Assembly (NCBI RefSeq): GCF_036016755.1
Contig: NZ_JAYXIH010000018.1
Location: 26,718 to 90,717, forward strand
DNA: 64,000 nucleotides
Direction: 5' to 3'
Source of the DNA: Aurantimonas coralicida_A
GTDB taxonomy: Bacteria; Pseudomonadota; Alphaproteobacteria; Rhizobiales; Rhizobiaceae
A program made the position numbers and the translations under genes. Of the stretch, positions 17,421 to 27,067 are shown one piece after another. A model generated the notes under the pieces. That model saw nothing but the letters and a program-made list of their open reading frames with translations. It was not told where the DNA came from and did not search any database. Within the stretch, counting starts at the first letter, position 1; each line of letters begins with the position of its first letter.

Positions 17421-18490
17421 CGCAGCGCCCCCAGCCAGTTGGCGATGGCGGTGATCTCGGCTTCGGGCAGCATGGCGAAGGCGGGCATTTCGGCTCCCGG
17501 CTTGAGATGGGCGGGGGAGCGGATGAAGGCGGCGATATTCGCCGGCGTTGTCTCAAGCAGACCCGCGCCGATGGTTTTCCGCGAGGCGATATGGGTCAGG
17601 TCCGGCCCGACGGCGCCGTCGGCCGGCGTGCCGCGCACCGTATGGCAGGCGCCGCAGCCGCGTTCGACGAACCGCTCGGCGCCCTCGCCCTCGGTGACGG
17701 CGGCCGGCTGGCTCTGGGCCTCGACATAGTGGGTGTAATTGGCCCCCGAGACGACGACGACGCGAAATCCCATCTGGGCGTGGGCGTCACCGCAGAATTC
17801 GGCGCAGACGCCGTTGTAGACGCCCTCGCGGGTCGGCTCGAGCACCAGCCGGTTGACCCTGCCGGGAATGGCGTCGGTCTTGCCGGCGATGGCCGGCACC
17901 CAGAAGGAATGGATCACGTCCGGGCTGCCGAGGAGAATTTCGGAGCGGCGGCCGACCGGCAGCCAGAGTTCGTTGGCACTCTCGACGCCGCCGGCAGGCA
18001 GGCTCTTGGCGACGCCCGGTTCGCCTTCGACGCCGTAGGCGATACGCCACCAGAAGCGCTCGCCGGAGACCGCGATCTTTGGCCCGTCCGCTTCGCGCCG
18101 AAGTTCCGGCATCATGGTGAGGCCCCAACTCAAGAGGGCGGCCAAGACGATGGTGGGGACGACGGCACCACCCCAGATGATCAGCCGGATTCCGGTCGCT
18201 TCGCTGTGAGCCGCGGGATTGACCCTGGTCGCGTAGACCGAGAGGCCGATGACGAGCAGCCAGATGACGACAGCCCCGGCGAGCATGACCCAGAACAGGG
18301 TCGCGACGTTGGCGGCTTCGGTTCCGGCGGCTTCGAATGTCGATTGCGGACCGGCACAGCCGGCGGTGAGGACCGGAATGAACCCTGGGGCGAGCGAACG
18401 CGCCCATCGGCGCGCCGGCAAGGTGCGGTTCGCGGCGGCAAGCGTTGCGATCCGTTGCGGTCGGCCTGTGGTCGGCCGCGATTCCGGCAT
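17417..18490 (-). CDS. coxB: Cytochrome c oxidase subunit II with C-terminal cytochrome c domain
   Basis: A 357-residue caa3-type subunit II. A lipobox-like LTAGC at 41-45 suggests lipidation at Cys45. Two membrane helices follow (about 60-86 and 103-125). The CuA site is complete: His194 and the Cys229, Cys233, His237, Met240 set in CAEFCGDAHAQM. A C-terminal cytochrome c domain has CGACH at 279-283 and a likely axial Met in GAEMPAF. It accepts electrons in the periplasm and passes them to subunit I. It is the first gene of a five-gene coupled operon; the promoter is expected in 18491-18624, where I see no clear motif. The N-terminal start is less certain. Confidence 0.94.
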   Translation of the reverse strand: MPESRPTTGRPQRIATLAAANRTLPARRWARSLAPGFIPVLTAGCAGPQSTFEAAGTEAANVATLFWVMLAGAVVIWLLVIGLSVYATRVNPAAHSEATGIRLIIWGGAVVPTIVLAALLSWGLTMMPELRREADGPKIAVSGERFWWRIAYGVEGEPGVAKSLPAGGVESANELWLPVGRRSEILLGSPDVIHSFWVPAIAGKTDAIPGRVNRLVLEPTREGVYNGVCAEFCGDAHAQMGFRVVVVSGANYTHYVEAQSQPAAVTEGEGAERFVERGCGACHTVRGTPADGAVGPDLTHIASRKTIGAGLLETTPANIAAFIRSPAHLKPGAEMPAFAMLPEAEITAIANWLGALR

Positions 18491-18624
18491 GGGTCCCCCT
18501 GTCGTTCGGCGTCGCGGAACATTTCGACGGCGTCAGCGCGAAGATAGCAAGGTCGTCGGATTCGGCCAGAGCCTGATTGGTGAACCGGCGATCGATCGCG
18601 CGCCTAAGGGGCATCGCAGTTCGC

Positions 18625-21600
18625 TCATTGAAAATTCCGCCCCTTCGGCAGCACCTGTCGCACGGACCGATCGGCAAGGCCTGGACGATGCGCCGGGTCG
18701 GGTGTCGCGAGCATGGAGCGGTGGCGGGCAAGCAGTCTTGCCTGACCGCGCTGTTCGTCGACCGGTCGGCGGATTTCGTCGGCCCGGGCCAGCGCGGCCC
18801 CGAGCGAGGCGACGACCTCGGAGTTTTCGTCCATTTCGGCCTCGCCGACCGCGGGGACGTCGCCGCTGGCGATCGGCATCAGCAGCGGCGTCAGATCTTC
18901 GATGTCGTCGGCGACGACATGGATCACCCCCCGGTCGGACTGCATTCGTCCCGTCACCTTGACGAAGCGCGCGCCGAGGACGACCGGACGTAAGCGCTCG
19001 AAGATTTTCGGCCAGACGATGATGTTGGCGATGCCGGTTTCATCCTCGATGGTCATGAAGATCACGCCCTTCGCCGAGCCCGGCCGCTGGCGGATGAGGA
19101 CGAGGCCCGCGACGGCGACGCGGCTGCCCGAGCGCAGCGTCGCCAGCGTCTCGTTGGCCAGCACGCGTCTCCGTTCCAGCGCGGCGCGCACGAAGGAGAC
19201 CGGATGCGCTTTCAGGGAGAGCGACAGGAAACGGTAGTCGTTGAACACCTCCTCGCCGATCGGCATCGGCGGCAGATGCGCGTCGGGCTCGTCCTGCAGG
19301 TCCTTGGCCGAAGCGCGCTCGAACAGCGGCAGGCGCTCGGCTGCGCCGTTGGGATCGAGCGCCCGGCAGGCCCACAGCGCGTCGCGGCGGGTGAGGCCCA
19401 GCGAGTCGAAGGCGTCGGCGTCGGCCAGCCGTTCGATCGTCGCGCGTTTGAGCCCCGAACGCAGCCACAGATCGCGGATCGAATCGTAGCCCGGCCCCCG
19501 TGCCGCCACCAGCGTGGCCATTTCCTCGGCGCCGAGCCCCTTGACCTGGCGAAAGCCGAGGCGGACGGCGTGGCGGGTTCGGATGGCCTCCCGCATGTCC
19601 GAATGCCGGGCTTTCATGCCGCCGGGATCGAAGGGTGCCGCCTCCAGCGTCTGGTCGAAGGCGGAGTGATTGACGTCGACCGGCCTGATCTCGACGCCGT
19701 GCTCCCTGGCGTCGCGGACGATCTGCGCCGGCGCGTAGAAGCCCATCGGCTGGGCGTTCAGAAGCGCGGCGGCGAAGACGTCGGGATAATGGCATTTCAG
19801 CCAGCAGGAGGCATAGACGAGCAGCGCGAAGGAAGCGGCGTGGCTTTCGGGAAAGCCGTATTCGCCAAAACCCTCGATCTGCTTGAAACAGCGTTCGGCG
19901 AAGTCGCGCTCATAGCCGCGCGCGACCATTCCCTCGACCAGCTTCTTCTGGAAGGTGTGGATGGTGCCGACCCGGCGAAACGTCGCCATGGCGCGGCGCA
20001 GCTTGTCCGCCTCGTTCGGCGTGAAGCCGGCGGCGACGATGGCGATTCGCATCGCCTGTTCCTGGAACAGCGGCACGCCGAGGGTGCGGCCGAGCACCTC
20101 GCGCAACTCCTCCTTCGGATAGCTGACCGGCTCCAGCCCCATCTTGCGCCTGAGATAGGGGTGGACCATGTCGCCCTGGATCGGGCCGGGCCGCACGATC
20201 GCCACCTCGATGACGAGATCGTAGAAGCATTCGGGCCTGAGCTTCGGCAGCATCGACATCTGCGCCCGGCTTTCGATCTGGAAGACGCCGAGCGTGTCGG
20301 CCCGCTGGGCCATCCGGTAGGTCGGCGCGTCGTCCGCCGCCAACGACAGATCGGCGAGGCTGAGCGTCACGCCGTAATGGCTTTCAAGCAGATCGAAGCC
20401 GCGGCGCAGGCACGACAGCATGCCGAGGGCGAGAATGTCGATTTTCAGGATGCCGAGTGCGTCGAGATCGTCCTTGTCCCATTCGACGATGGTGCGCCCG
20501 TCCATGCCGGTGTTGAGGATCGGCACGACCGCGTCGATGCGGTCCCTGGTGATGACGAAGCCGCCGACATGCTGGGACAGATGCCGGGGAAAGCCGGCGA
20601 GCTCGGTGGCGAAGTGGAGGACATTCGCCGTGGTCGGATCCTCGGCCGTCAAACCGGCCGCCGCGGCTTCGCACTCCCCGAGATCGGAGGAATGATAGCC
20701 CCAGACCGATCCGGACAGCGCCGAGACCGCGTCGTCCGACAGGCCGAAGGCCTTGCCAACCTCGCGGGCGGCCGAGCGGGCGCGATAGGTGATGACGGTG
20801 GCGGCGATGGCGGCGTTGTCCCGGCCGTAATGGTCGTAGATGTACTGGATTACCTCCTCGCGGCGCTCGTGCTCGAAGTCGATGTCGATGTCCGGCGGCT
20901 CGCGCCGGTCCGACGAGATGAACCGTTCGAACAACAGTCCGGCGCGCTCGGGCGAGACCTCGGTGATGCCGATGCAGAAGCAAACCACCGAATTGGCCGC
21001 CGAGCCGCGCCCCTGGCACAAAATGCCCTTTGACCGGGCGAATTCGACGATGTGGTGGACGGTGAGGAAATACGGCTCGTATTTCAGCTCGCCGATGATC
21101 TGGAGCTCGTAGTCGATCTGCCGGGTGACGCTCGCCGGAACGCCTTCCGGATAGCGCCATTTGGCGCCGTCATGGGCGAGAAAGCGCAGTTCCTCCGCCG
21201 GGGTGCGGGTCAGCTTCAGCGCCTCGTCGGGATATTCGTAGCGAAGGCTCTTCAGGTCGAAATCGAGTTCGGCGAAGAAGCCATTGGCGGTCTCGACGGC
21301 TCCCTGATAGGCGCGAAACAGCCGGGCGATCTCGTCCGGGGCCTTCAAATGCCGCTCGGCGTTGCGCGACAAAAGGCGCCCCGCTTCGGCGAGCGGCACA
21401 TGCTCCCGGATCGCGGTCATCACGTCCTGCAGCCGCCTTCGGCCCGGCGCGTGGTGGAAGACGTCATTGGTTGCCATCAGCGGCGTGCCGCGTTGCTCCG
21501 CAAGGCGGGCGGCGCGGGCGAAGCGGCGCTGGTCGAGCCCGTCATGGGCCGGCGCGGCGGCAAGCCGCACGGCGCCTGGAAAGGCCGAGGCGAGCGCCTG

Positions 21601-22065
21601 GAGGGCGCGGGCGAGGCGGGCTTCGGCGAGGTCCGCTCCGGCTTTCTCGTCATGGCCGAGTTCCGCCGGAGCCAGGGCAGCGAGATTGAGGCCGTCACCC
21701 CATTCGAGCAAGTCGGACAGATGCAGGACGCAATCGCCCTTGCGGGTTCGCAGGTTGCCGAGGCTGAGCAAGCGGCAGAGCCGGCCCCAGCCGGCGCGAT
21801 CGCGCGGATAGGCCAGAATGTCGGGAGTGTCGTCGGAAAAGACCAGCCGGGCGCCGGGTGCGTAGGCAAGGCCGGCTTCTCGCGCCGCCTGATGGGCGCG
21901 CACCACGCCTGCGACGGTGTTGCGGTCGGCAAGGCCGATGCCGCCGAGGCCGAGCCGGTGGGCGGTGACGACCAGTTCCTCCGGCTGCGAGGCGCCGCGC
22001 AGGAAAGAGAAGCAGCTGGCGACGCCGAGTTCGGCGAAGGCGGGCGGGGCCGGCGCGGGTGTCAT
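18625..22065 (-). CDS. dnaE2: Error-prone DNA polymerase DnaE2
   Basis: A 1146-residue C-family polymerase. The N-terminal PHP domain begins ELGVASCFSFLRGASQPEEL; the catalytic acidic triad region PDIDIDFEHERREE lies near residue 393; the OB-fold and C-terminal tail end PKGRNFQ, as in DnaE2. It carries out translesion synthesis and induced mutagenesis with ImuA and ImuB. ATG 22065 overlaps the imuB stop (ATGA); the open frame upstream of it is imuB in another frame. Regulation is expected from the LexA box at 24721. Confidence 0.96.
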   Translation of the reverse strand: MTPAPAPPAFAELGVASCFSFLRGASQPEELVVTAHRLGLGGIGLADRNTVAGVVRAHQAAREAGLAYAPGARLVFSDDTPDILAYPRDRAGWGRLCRLLSLGNLRTRKGDCVLHLSDLLEWGDGLNLAALAPAELGHDEKAGADLAEARLARALQALASAFPGAVRLAAAPAHDGLDQRRFARAARLAEQRGTPLMATNDVFHHAPGRRRLQDVMTAIREHVPLAEAGRLLSRNAERHLKAPDEIARLFRAYQGAVETANGFFAELDFDLKSLRYEYPDEALKLTRTPAEELRFLAHDGAKWRYPEGVPASVTRQIDYELQIIGELKYEPYFLTVHHIVEFARSKGILCQGRGSAANSVVCFCIGITEVSPERAGLLFERFISSDRREPPDIDIDFEHERREEVIQYIYDHYGRDNAAIAATVITYRARSAAREVGKAFGLSDDAVSALSGSVWGYHSSDLGECEAAAAGLTAEDPTTANVLHFATELAGFPRHLSQHVGGFVITRDRIDAVVPILNTGMDGRTIVEWDKDDLDALGILKIDILALGMLSCLRRGFDLLESHYGVTLSLADLSLAADDAPTYRMAQRADTLGVFQIESRAQMSMLPKLRPECFYDLVIEVAIVRPGPIQGDMVHPYLRRKMGLEPVSYPKEELREVLGRTLGVPLFQEQAMRIAIVAAGFTPNEADKLRRAMATFRRVGTIHTFQKKLVEGMVARGYERDFAERCFKQIEGFGEYGFPESHAASFALLVYASCWLKCHYPDVFAAALLNAQPMGFYAPAQIVRDAREHGVEIRPVDVNHSAFDQTLEAAPFDPGGMKARHSDMREAIRTRHAVRLGFRQVKGLGAEEMATLVAARGPGYDSIRDLWLRSGLKRATIERLADADAFDSLGLTRRDALWACRALDPNGAAERLPLFERASAKDLQDEPDAHLPPMPIGEEVFNDYRFLSLSLKAHPVSFVRAALERRRVLANETLATLRSGSRVAVAGLVLIRQRPGSAKGVIFMTIEDETGIANIIVWPKIFERLRPVVLGARFVKVTGRMQSDRGVIHVVADDIEDLTPLLMPIASGDVPAVGEAEMDENSEVVASLGAALARADEIRRPVDEQRGQARLLARHRSMLATPDPAHRPGLADRSVRQVLPKGRNFQ

Positions 22066-23819
22066 GCGAAGATTCCGTGCAGATACCAGGCCAGCCGCGG
22101 AGCCGGCAGCTGCCATTCGGGATCGACCGCCGGGTCGGCCCAGCCCTCTCGAAACAGCCAGAAGCGGCGGCCGTCGGCATCCTCGATCCGGTAATAGTCG
22201 CGCGCGGCTTCGCCCGCGTCCCGCCACCATTCGGCGCCGATCCGCTCCGGTCCCTCGGCCCGGCGCACGAGGTGCAGCGCCCGGCGCCAGCGAAATTGCA
22301 GCGGCGCGCCGTCCGGCACCTCGAAGCTTGCCTCGATCGGCTCCGGCAAGGCGAGCAGTCGGACCGGCCGGGGCGCGCTGACCGGCGCAAGGCTCTGCCG
22401 GGCCGCGAGGGGGCCGACATTGCCGGCGTCCACCGGTCGCCAGCGTTCGGCCCGTTCCGGCCAATGGCTGTCGGCGACTTCGATCCGCAGGACGCTGGCC
22501 TCGCCGAGCCGGGCGCCGAGCCGGTCGATGAGGCCGCCGAAAACGTCGACGGCCGCATCGGCGCCGGACAAATCCGTCTGCACATCCGGCATCGGCGCGG
22601 CTTCGAACACCGCCAGCTTGACGAGATCATAGCCGTAGCCGGCGTCGAACTCTTCCCCGAGGCCCTTCATGCGCTCGCGGAACAGGCGCTGCACATGGCC
22701 CGGCTCGCGCACCGGCCGCGAGGCGCCGACGGCGAGCCGGTTGACCTGTCCGTCGACGCGAAACAGCGACAGTTCGAGCCGCCGGGCGCCGACGCCGCGG
22801 CGCGCCAGATCGTCCTGCAGCCGTTCGGCGAGGAGGAAAAGGACGCGCTCGACATCCTCGATCCGGCTGATCGGCTCGAACAGCCGGCGCTCGGCGGCAA
22901 GCTCGGGGATCGGCCGACGGGGGCTGATCGGCCGAAAGACCCGGCCAGCCGCTTCATCGAGGCGGGTCAAAAGATCCTCGCCGAAGCGCCGGGCCAATCC
23001 AGCGCGCGGCAGCGACAACAGCGACCCGACCGTTTTGAGGCCGAGCCGTCGGAGCATGGCGGCGAGGCTCGAATCGAGCCGTAGAGCGGCGACGGGCAGC
23101 GGAGTGATCGCAGCCTGTTCCCCGCCCGCCGCAACGATGCTGGCGTCGCCGTGGCCGACCAGGGCGAGCGCCGTGCCGGCATGGCTGGCGATCGTAGCGG
23201 ACGCGGCGAACCCTTGCTGGAACAGGCGGGCGAGGAGGTTGTCCATCAGCGCTTTTTCGCCGCCGAACAGATGGGCGCAGCCGGAAATGTCGAGGAAAAG
23301 GCCATGCGGCGGGTCGAGGGCGACGAGGGGCGTGTAGCGGTCGCACCAGTCGGCAAGGGCTGTCAGCAACCGCGCGTCGGCCGGCGGATCGGCGAGGATG
23401 ATCGCTAGGCCGGGAAACCGCGCCCGCGCTTCGGCCAACCCGACCCCCGGGGATAGCCCGCCGGCCTCCGCCCGCTCGCAGACAGCAGCGATCCGGTTGG
23501 CGTTGGCGACCGTCTCGTACAGCGCCAGCGGCGCCATCGGCGTGTCGCCGGCCGCCCCTTCCGAGGCGACTTCGGCGAGGCCGCGTGTCTCGTAGCGCGC
23601 GCGGTTCGGCGGCCGCAGGACGGTATCGAGTCGGCCCCGATCGATCCCGGCTTTGCCCGGAACCGAGGGTAAATGCGCGCTATCCTCACGACGCGCGCTG
23701 GAGCGCCACGAGCGACCCAGCGTCTCGCGCCGGATCCGGTCGGTCGACAGGCGCGGCAGCGAGAGGGCGAGGAAGCGCGGTTGCACGCTCTGGGCGAAGC
23801 GGGTCGAAACGTCGCTCAT
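22062..23819 (-). CDS. imuB: ImuB, Y-family polymerase-like mutagenesis protein
   Basis: A 585-residue Y-family homologue. The palm-like segment contains GLFLDISGCAHLFGGE, a helix-hairpin-helix region follows (LKTVGSLLSLPRAGLARRFG), and the C-terminus is long. In characterised systems ImuB lacks polymerase activity and links ImuA, DnaE2 and the beta clamp. The start at 23819 (MSDVSTRFAQ) gives a 134-nt overlap with imuA in another frame, which is usual for this cassette. It is coupled to dnaE2 by an ATGA overlap. Confidence 0.93.
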   Translation of the reverse strand: MSDVSTRFAQSVQPRFLALSLPRLSTDRIRRETLGRSWRSSARREDSAHLPSVPGKAGIDRGRLDTVLRPPNRARYETRGLAEVASEGAAGDTPMAPLALYETVANANRIAAVCERAEAGGLSPGVGLAEARARFPGLAIILADPPADARLLTALADWCDRYTPLVALDPPHGLFLDISGCAHLFGGEKALMDNLLARLFQQGFAASATIASHAGTALALVGHGDASIVAAGGEQAAITPLPVAALRLDSSLAAMLRRLGLKTVGSLLSLPRAGLARRFGEDLLTRLDEAAGRVFRPISPRRPIPELAAERRLFEPISRIEDVERVLFLLAERLQDDLARRGVGARRLELSLFRVDGQVNRLAVGASRPVREPGHVQRLFRERMKGLGEEFDAGYGYDLVKLAVFEAAPMPDVQTDLSGADAAVDVFGGLIDRLGARLGEASVLRIEVADSHWPERAERWRPVDAGNVGPLAARQSLAPVSAPRPVRLLALPEPIEASFEVPDGAPLQFRWRRALHLVRRAEGPERIGAEWWRDAGEAARDYYRIEDADGRRFWLFREGWADPAVDPEWQLPAPRLAWYLHGIFA

Positions 23820-24663
23820 GGGGGTTCCACTCCAGACTGAAATGCCGCGGCCGGCCATCGCGGGATTTTTCGACCGTGACGGCGAACACCGGATGGCCGA
23901 TGAGCTTTTGATGATTGGCGAGGTCGGGAACGAAAGCCGCCGGCGATGGCCGCACGCGCAGCCTGAGCGGCGCCGCCGTCGCCTCGGCGCGGGCGCTCTG
24001 GCGCAAGAGCAGGAACGGCAGGCCGGCCTCACGCGCGCGAAAATGCAGTCGCCGCGTGCCGTCGAGGCCGAGCCGCGCCGGATTGCCGCGCACTTCCAGG
24101 ATTGCCATCGTCAGCGCCGACGAGGCGGCGGCCTCCTCGCCGGCCCAGGCCGCGTCTTCCAGCCGGCGGGTTCGCACGATGCAAAGTGCGCTCGGATCGA
24201 GGCCGAAGCCGGCAAGGCCGGGCCAATAGGGCAGGCCGGCTTCCGAAAAGGCCAGGCTGTCGCCGATCCACAAAAGCGGCTTGTCCGGCCGGGCGCCGAA
24301 GCGGATGGCCAGGGCAAGCGCAAAGCCGGCCAGCGTTCCGCCGTCGCGGGTTTCGTCGAGATGGATTTCGGTCAGGCCGGCGGCCGGAAAGCCGCCGCCG
24401 AGCGCCGCGTCGGCCGTCGCGCAGCCGAGGGAATGCAGTTTGAGCGCGCTGCGGCGTGCCGGCTTGGTGGCCTTCGCCGTCGCCGTTTCGTCCGCTGGCT
24501 CCAGGCGGGCGACCGGCTGGCCCTCGATTCGGGCGATCTGTTCGCGTAACCGGGCAAGGGCCGAATTCCTAGAACCGGCCGCCGTCGCGTCATTCGCCGC
24601 GGACCGCGTCCGCGCCGAGGGGATGTCCGCCAGCCGGGCCGGCCAAGCATCGCTGACAGCCAT
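23686..24663 (-). CDS. imuA: ImuA, RecA-like mutagenesis protein
   Basis: A 325-residue protein of the ImuA (SulA/RecA-related) family. LGGGFPAAGLTEIHLDE occupies the position of the RecA-like core, followed by LWIGDSLAFSEAGLPYWPGL. It works with ImuB and DnaE2 in DNA-damage tolerance. AAGGAG lies a few nucleotides upstream of the ATG. It heads the SOS cassette and follows a LexA box by about 57 nt. Confidence 0.92.
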   Translation of the reverse strand: MAVSDAWPARLADIPSARTRSAANDATAAGSRNSALARLREQIARIEGQPVARLEPADETATAKATKPARRSALKLHSLGCATADAALGGGFPAAGLTEIHLDETRDGGTLAGFALALAIRFGARPDKPLLWIGDSLAFSEAGLPYWPGLAGFGLDPSALCIVRTRRLEDAAWAGEEAAASSALTMAILEVRGNPARLGLDGTRRLHFRAREAGLPFLLLRQSARAEATAAPLRLRVRPSPAAFVPDLANHQKLIGHPVFAVTVEKSRDGRPRHFSLEWNPHERRFDPLRPERATALPRPLAAAPVDRPDPARDAGSLVALQRAS

Positions 24664-24720
24664 AGGATCTCCTTCGGCCGCAAGGGTTTGCGGCCGTCCA
24701 GCCTCTGGATAAGAGGTTTT

Positions 24721-24735
24721 GTTCGTGATGTGTTC
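24721..24735. promoter_or_regulatory. LexA (SOS) box upstream of imuA
   Basis: GTTC at 24721-24724 and GTTC at 24732-24735 with exactly seven bases between: the direct-repeat LexA operator of Alphaproteobacteria (GTTC-N7-GTTC, or GAAC-N7-GAAC on the gene strand). It lies about 57 nt upstream of the imuA start, where it would overlap the promoter. The rest of 24664-24892 shows no gene. Confidence 0.85.
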
Positions 24736-24892
24736 CTATAGATTCCAGAGGGTGATGGGAGAGTCAAGCGGAGTCGTCTGCGTGATTATTTTCCTTGTCG
24801 CCGACTACGAAAACGCCGCAGCATGATGCCGCGGCGCTTCAGGAAGCCGGTGGAGGGGATGGGCTCAATCGTGGGACCTGTCGTCGCGAGCT

Positions 24893-26128
24893 TTAAGATT
24901 CGTCAGGCCGTCTTGGCCACGCCGGGGCGCTCGTCGACGAAGAAGAACGCCGCAAGCGCACGCCGAGCATCGACCCGAGATAGGCGGCGGCAAGCCAGAG
25001 CCAACCGTGCAGGCTGCCCGAGGCGATGCCGCCGAAATAGGCCCCGATGTTGCAGCCGAAGGCGATCCGGGCGCCGTAGCCCAGTAGCAGCCCGCCGATC
25101 ACCGCGGCCAGGACCGAACGGCGCGGAATGGCGAAGTTCGGCGCCAAGCGCCCGGCGAGCGCGGAGGCTAGCAGGGCGCCGAGAATGATGCCGAAATTCA
25201 TCACCGAAGTGACGTCGGAGAAGACGCTGGAAGACAGCGCGGTGGCATTGCCGGGCTGCTGCCAATAGGCCCAGGCCGTCGGATCGATACCGAAGAGCTG
25301 CGCGCCCTTCGCTCCCCAAAGGGCGAATGCCGAGGTGATGCCCCAGGGCCGGCCGGCCAGCGCCAAGGTGACGAAATTGAGAAGGGCGAGCAGAACCGCG
25401 CCGGCTATCAGGGGCCAGGGGCCACGGGCGAAGCGCGACAAGCCGGTATGCGGACTGTGTTCGGCGCGCTCCAGGGTGCCGTGACGGCGCCTTTCCACCA
25501 GAACCGTGACGAGGGCGATCGCGGCGAACAAGGCGAAGGACAGGACGATCGCGACCGGTGCGCCGAAGACCGTCACGATCGAGACGGGTGCAAAGGCCGG
25601 CAATGCCGTCCACCAGTCGAAATGGACTGTCGCCAGCACCGAGCCGACGATGAAAAAGAACAGGGTGATCAGCATTCGGGCATTGCCGCCGCCGGCAGTG
25701 TAAAGCGTACCGGAGGCGCAGCCGCCGCCCAGCTGCATGCCGATGCCGAAGTTGAAAGCGCCGACGAGCACAGACACGCCGATCGGCGACACGAAGCCGG
25801 CGACCGGTTGACCGAACAGGCTGCCAGCTGCCAGGGCCGGAAAGAACAGCGCGACGGCAACGGCAAGCATCACCATCTGGGCGCGAAGGCCACGGCCACG
25901 GCCATCGCGAATGAGATTGCGCCAGGCCGAGGTGAAGCCGAAGGCAGCATGGTAGAGGACGAGGCCGAAAGCACCGCCGACCACGAACAGGGCTGCGATG
26001 CCCGGACCATAGCCGAAGGCGAGCACGAGGGCCCCCAGCAGCACGAGGCCGGAGGCGGTCAAAACGGCGGGGCCGGCTACACGCCGTTCACTCGTGCCGA
26101 GTGGTTCCGAAAGGGTGGTGGTTGTCAT
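24893..26128 (-). CDS. YeeE/YedE family membrane transporter (sulphur compound uptake), C-terminus probably frameshifted
   Basis: A 411-residue polytopic protein with about ten helices. It has the two family cysteine motifs, GGGCASGTLYTAGGG and FGCNIGAYFGG, where the conserved cysteines are thought to pass thiosulphate or sulphur species, as in TsuA. No TusA-like partner lies next to it. The last residues, after VRLR, read as a serine- and proline-rich string unlike the family. In the adjacent frame the tail continues AFFFVDERPGVAKTA, which resembles normal family tails. One missing base near 24955 would explain this, as a real frameshift or a sequencing error. Confidence 0.88.
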   Translation of the reverse strand: MTTTTLSEPLGTSERRVAGPAVLTASGLVLLGALVLAFGYGPGIAALFVVGGAFGLVLYHAAFGFTSAWRNLIRDGRGRGLRAQMVMLAVAVALFFPALAAGSLFGQPVAGFVSPIGVSVLVGAFNFGIGMQLGGGCASGTLYTAGGGNARMLITLFFFIVGSVLATVHFDWWTALPAFAPVSIVTVFGAPVAIVLSFALFAAIALVTVLVERRRHGTLERAEHSPHTGLSRFARGPWPLIAGAVLLALLNFVTLALAGRPWGITSAFALWGAKGAQLFGIDPTAWAYWQQPGNATALSSSVFSDVTSVMNFGIILGALLASALAGRLAPNFAIPRRSVLAAVIGGLLLGYGARIAFGCNIGAYFGGIASGSLHGWLWLAAAYLGSMLGVRLRRSSSSTSAPAWPRRPDES

Positions 26129-26239
26129 GAGGGTTTCTTTCGCCCGGTTTACATCATTGCGCTCAAAGATGGTCTGCCGAACGATGCATGGCGACGCATG
26201 GAATGGCGCCGGTTGGTCAAACCGGCGAACGTCTTTCTG

Positions 26240-27067
26240 CTAAATGGTCCGCCCTGGAAAACTGATCCTTCGCACCGCCTCGTCCGGTTCGATGCGGCCG
26301 TGCCATTGCTTCGGATAGCCGAGCGAGACCTCTTCGAAGGCGACGCCGTCGATCATCCGGCTGGAGCGGATGTGGATGTGGCCGGAGATCACCGCGCGGG
26401 CGGCAAAGCGTGTGTGCCAGTTTTCGGTTCGCCGCGTGCCGCACCAGAGCGAAAAGCGCGGAATGCGCGGCAGGCGGGCCAGCTCCTCGCGCAATGGCCA
26501 GTGATTGATCAGCACGGTCGGCAGCCCGTCGTCGAGCGCTTCCAGCCGCTGTTCGGTGAGGTCGCAGCGCGCCGCGCACCACGCGCTCCGGCTGTCGAAG
26601 GGTGCCGGCGACAGAAGCTGCTCGTCGGCGCAGCGGATACCGGCTTCCCGCGCCCAGGCGACGGCGGCGTCCAGAGGCACATAGTCCGGCCGGAACGAAT
26701 AATCGTAGAGCAGGAACATCGGCACGATCCGTACAAGCGTGCCGTCGATTTCGGCGACCGGATAGGGGTCTTCGGGCGTCAGCACACCGCGCTCGCGGCA
26801 GAGAGCGACGAAGCGCTGGTAGCGGGCTTCGCCGCGGAGCGCGGTTCCTCGCGAGGCGATCGACCAGAGTTCGTGATTGCCCGGCACCCAGACGAGCTGT
26901 TTGAATTTCGGCTGCAGGGCGTCGAACGCCAGATCCAGATGGCGTTCGGTCTCGCCAACGTCGCCGGCCAGAATCAACCAGTCGTCCGGTCGTGCCTTGA
27001 TCGTGTGGATCGCCTCGCGGTTGGTCGGATGGCCGAGATGCAGATCGCCAACGGCGAAGAGTTTCAC
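26240..27067 (-). CDS. Calcineurin-like metallophosphoesterase
   Basis: A 275-residue binuclear metal phosphoesterase. The core motifs appear in order: GDLHLGH at 7-13, LAGDVGE at about 33-39, PGNHELW at about 62-68, a later NHWPLR and SGHIHIRS. These carry the Asp, His and Asn metal ligands. The substrate is unknown. The start is GTG at 27067, overlapping the stop of the phosphopantetheinyl transferase (GTGA), so the two are translationally coupled. Confidence 0.88.
   Translation of the reverse strand: MKLFAVGDLHLGHPTNREAIHTIKARPDDWLILAGDVGETERHLDLAFDALQPKFKQLVWVPGNHELWSIASRGTALRGEARYQRFVALCRERGVLTPEDPYPVAEIDGTLVRIVPMFLLYDYSFRPDYVPLDAAVAWAREAGIRCADEQLLSPAPFDSRSAWCAARCDLTEQRLEALDDGLPTVLINHWPLREELARLPRIPRFSLWCGTRRTENWHTRFAARAVISGHIHIRSSRMIDGVAFEEVSLGYPKQWHGRIEPDEAVRRISFPGRTI

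Noticed and set aside
19204..21033. A 609-codon plus-strand frame across dnaE2
   Set aside because: Antisense shadow of the polymerase gene; no recognisable domain and biased composition.
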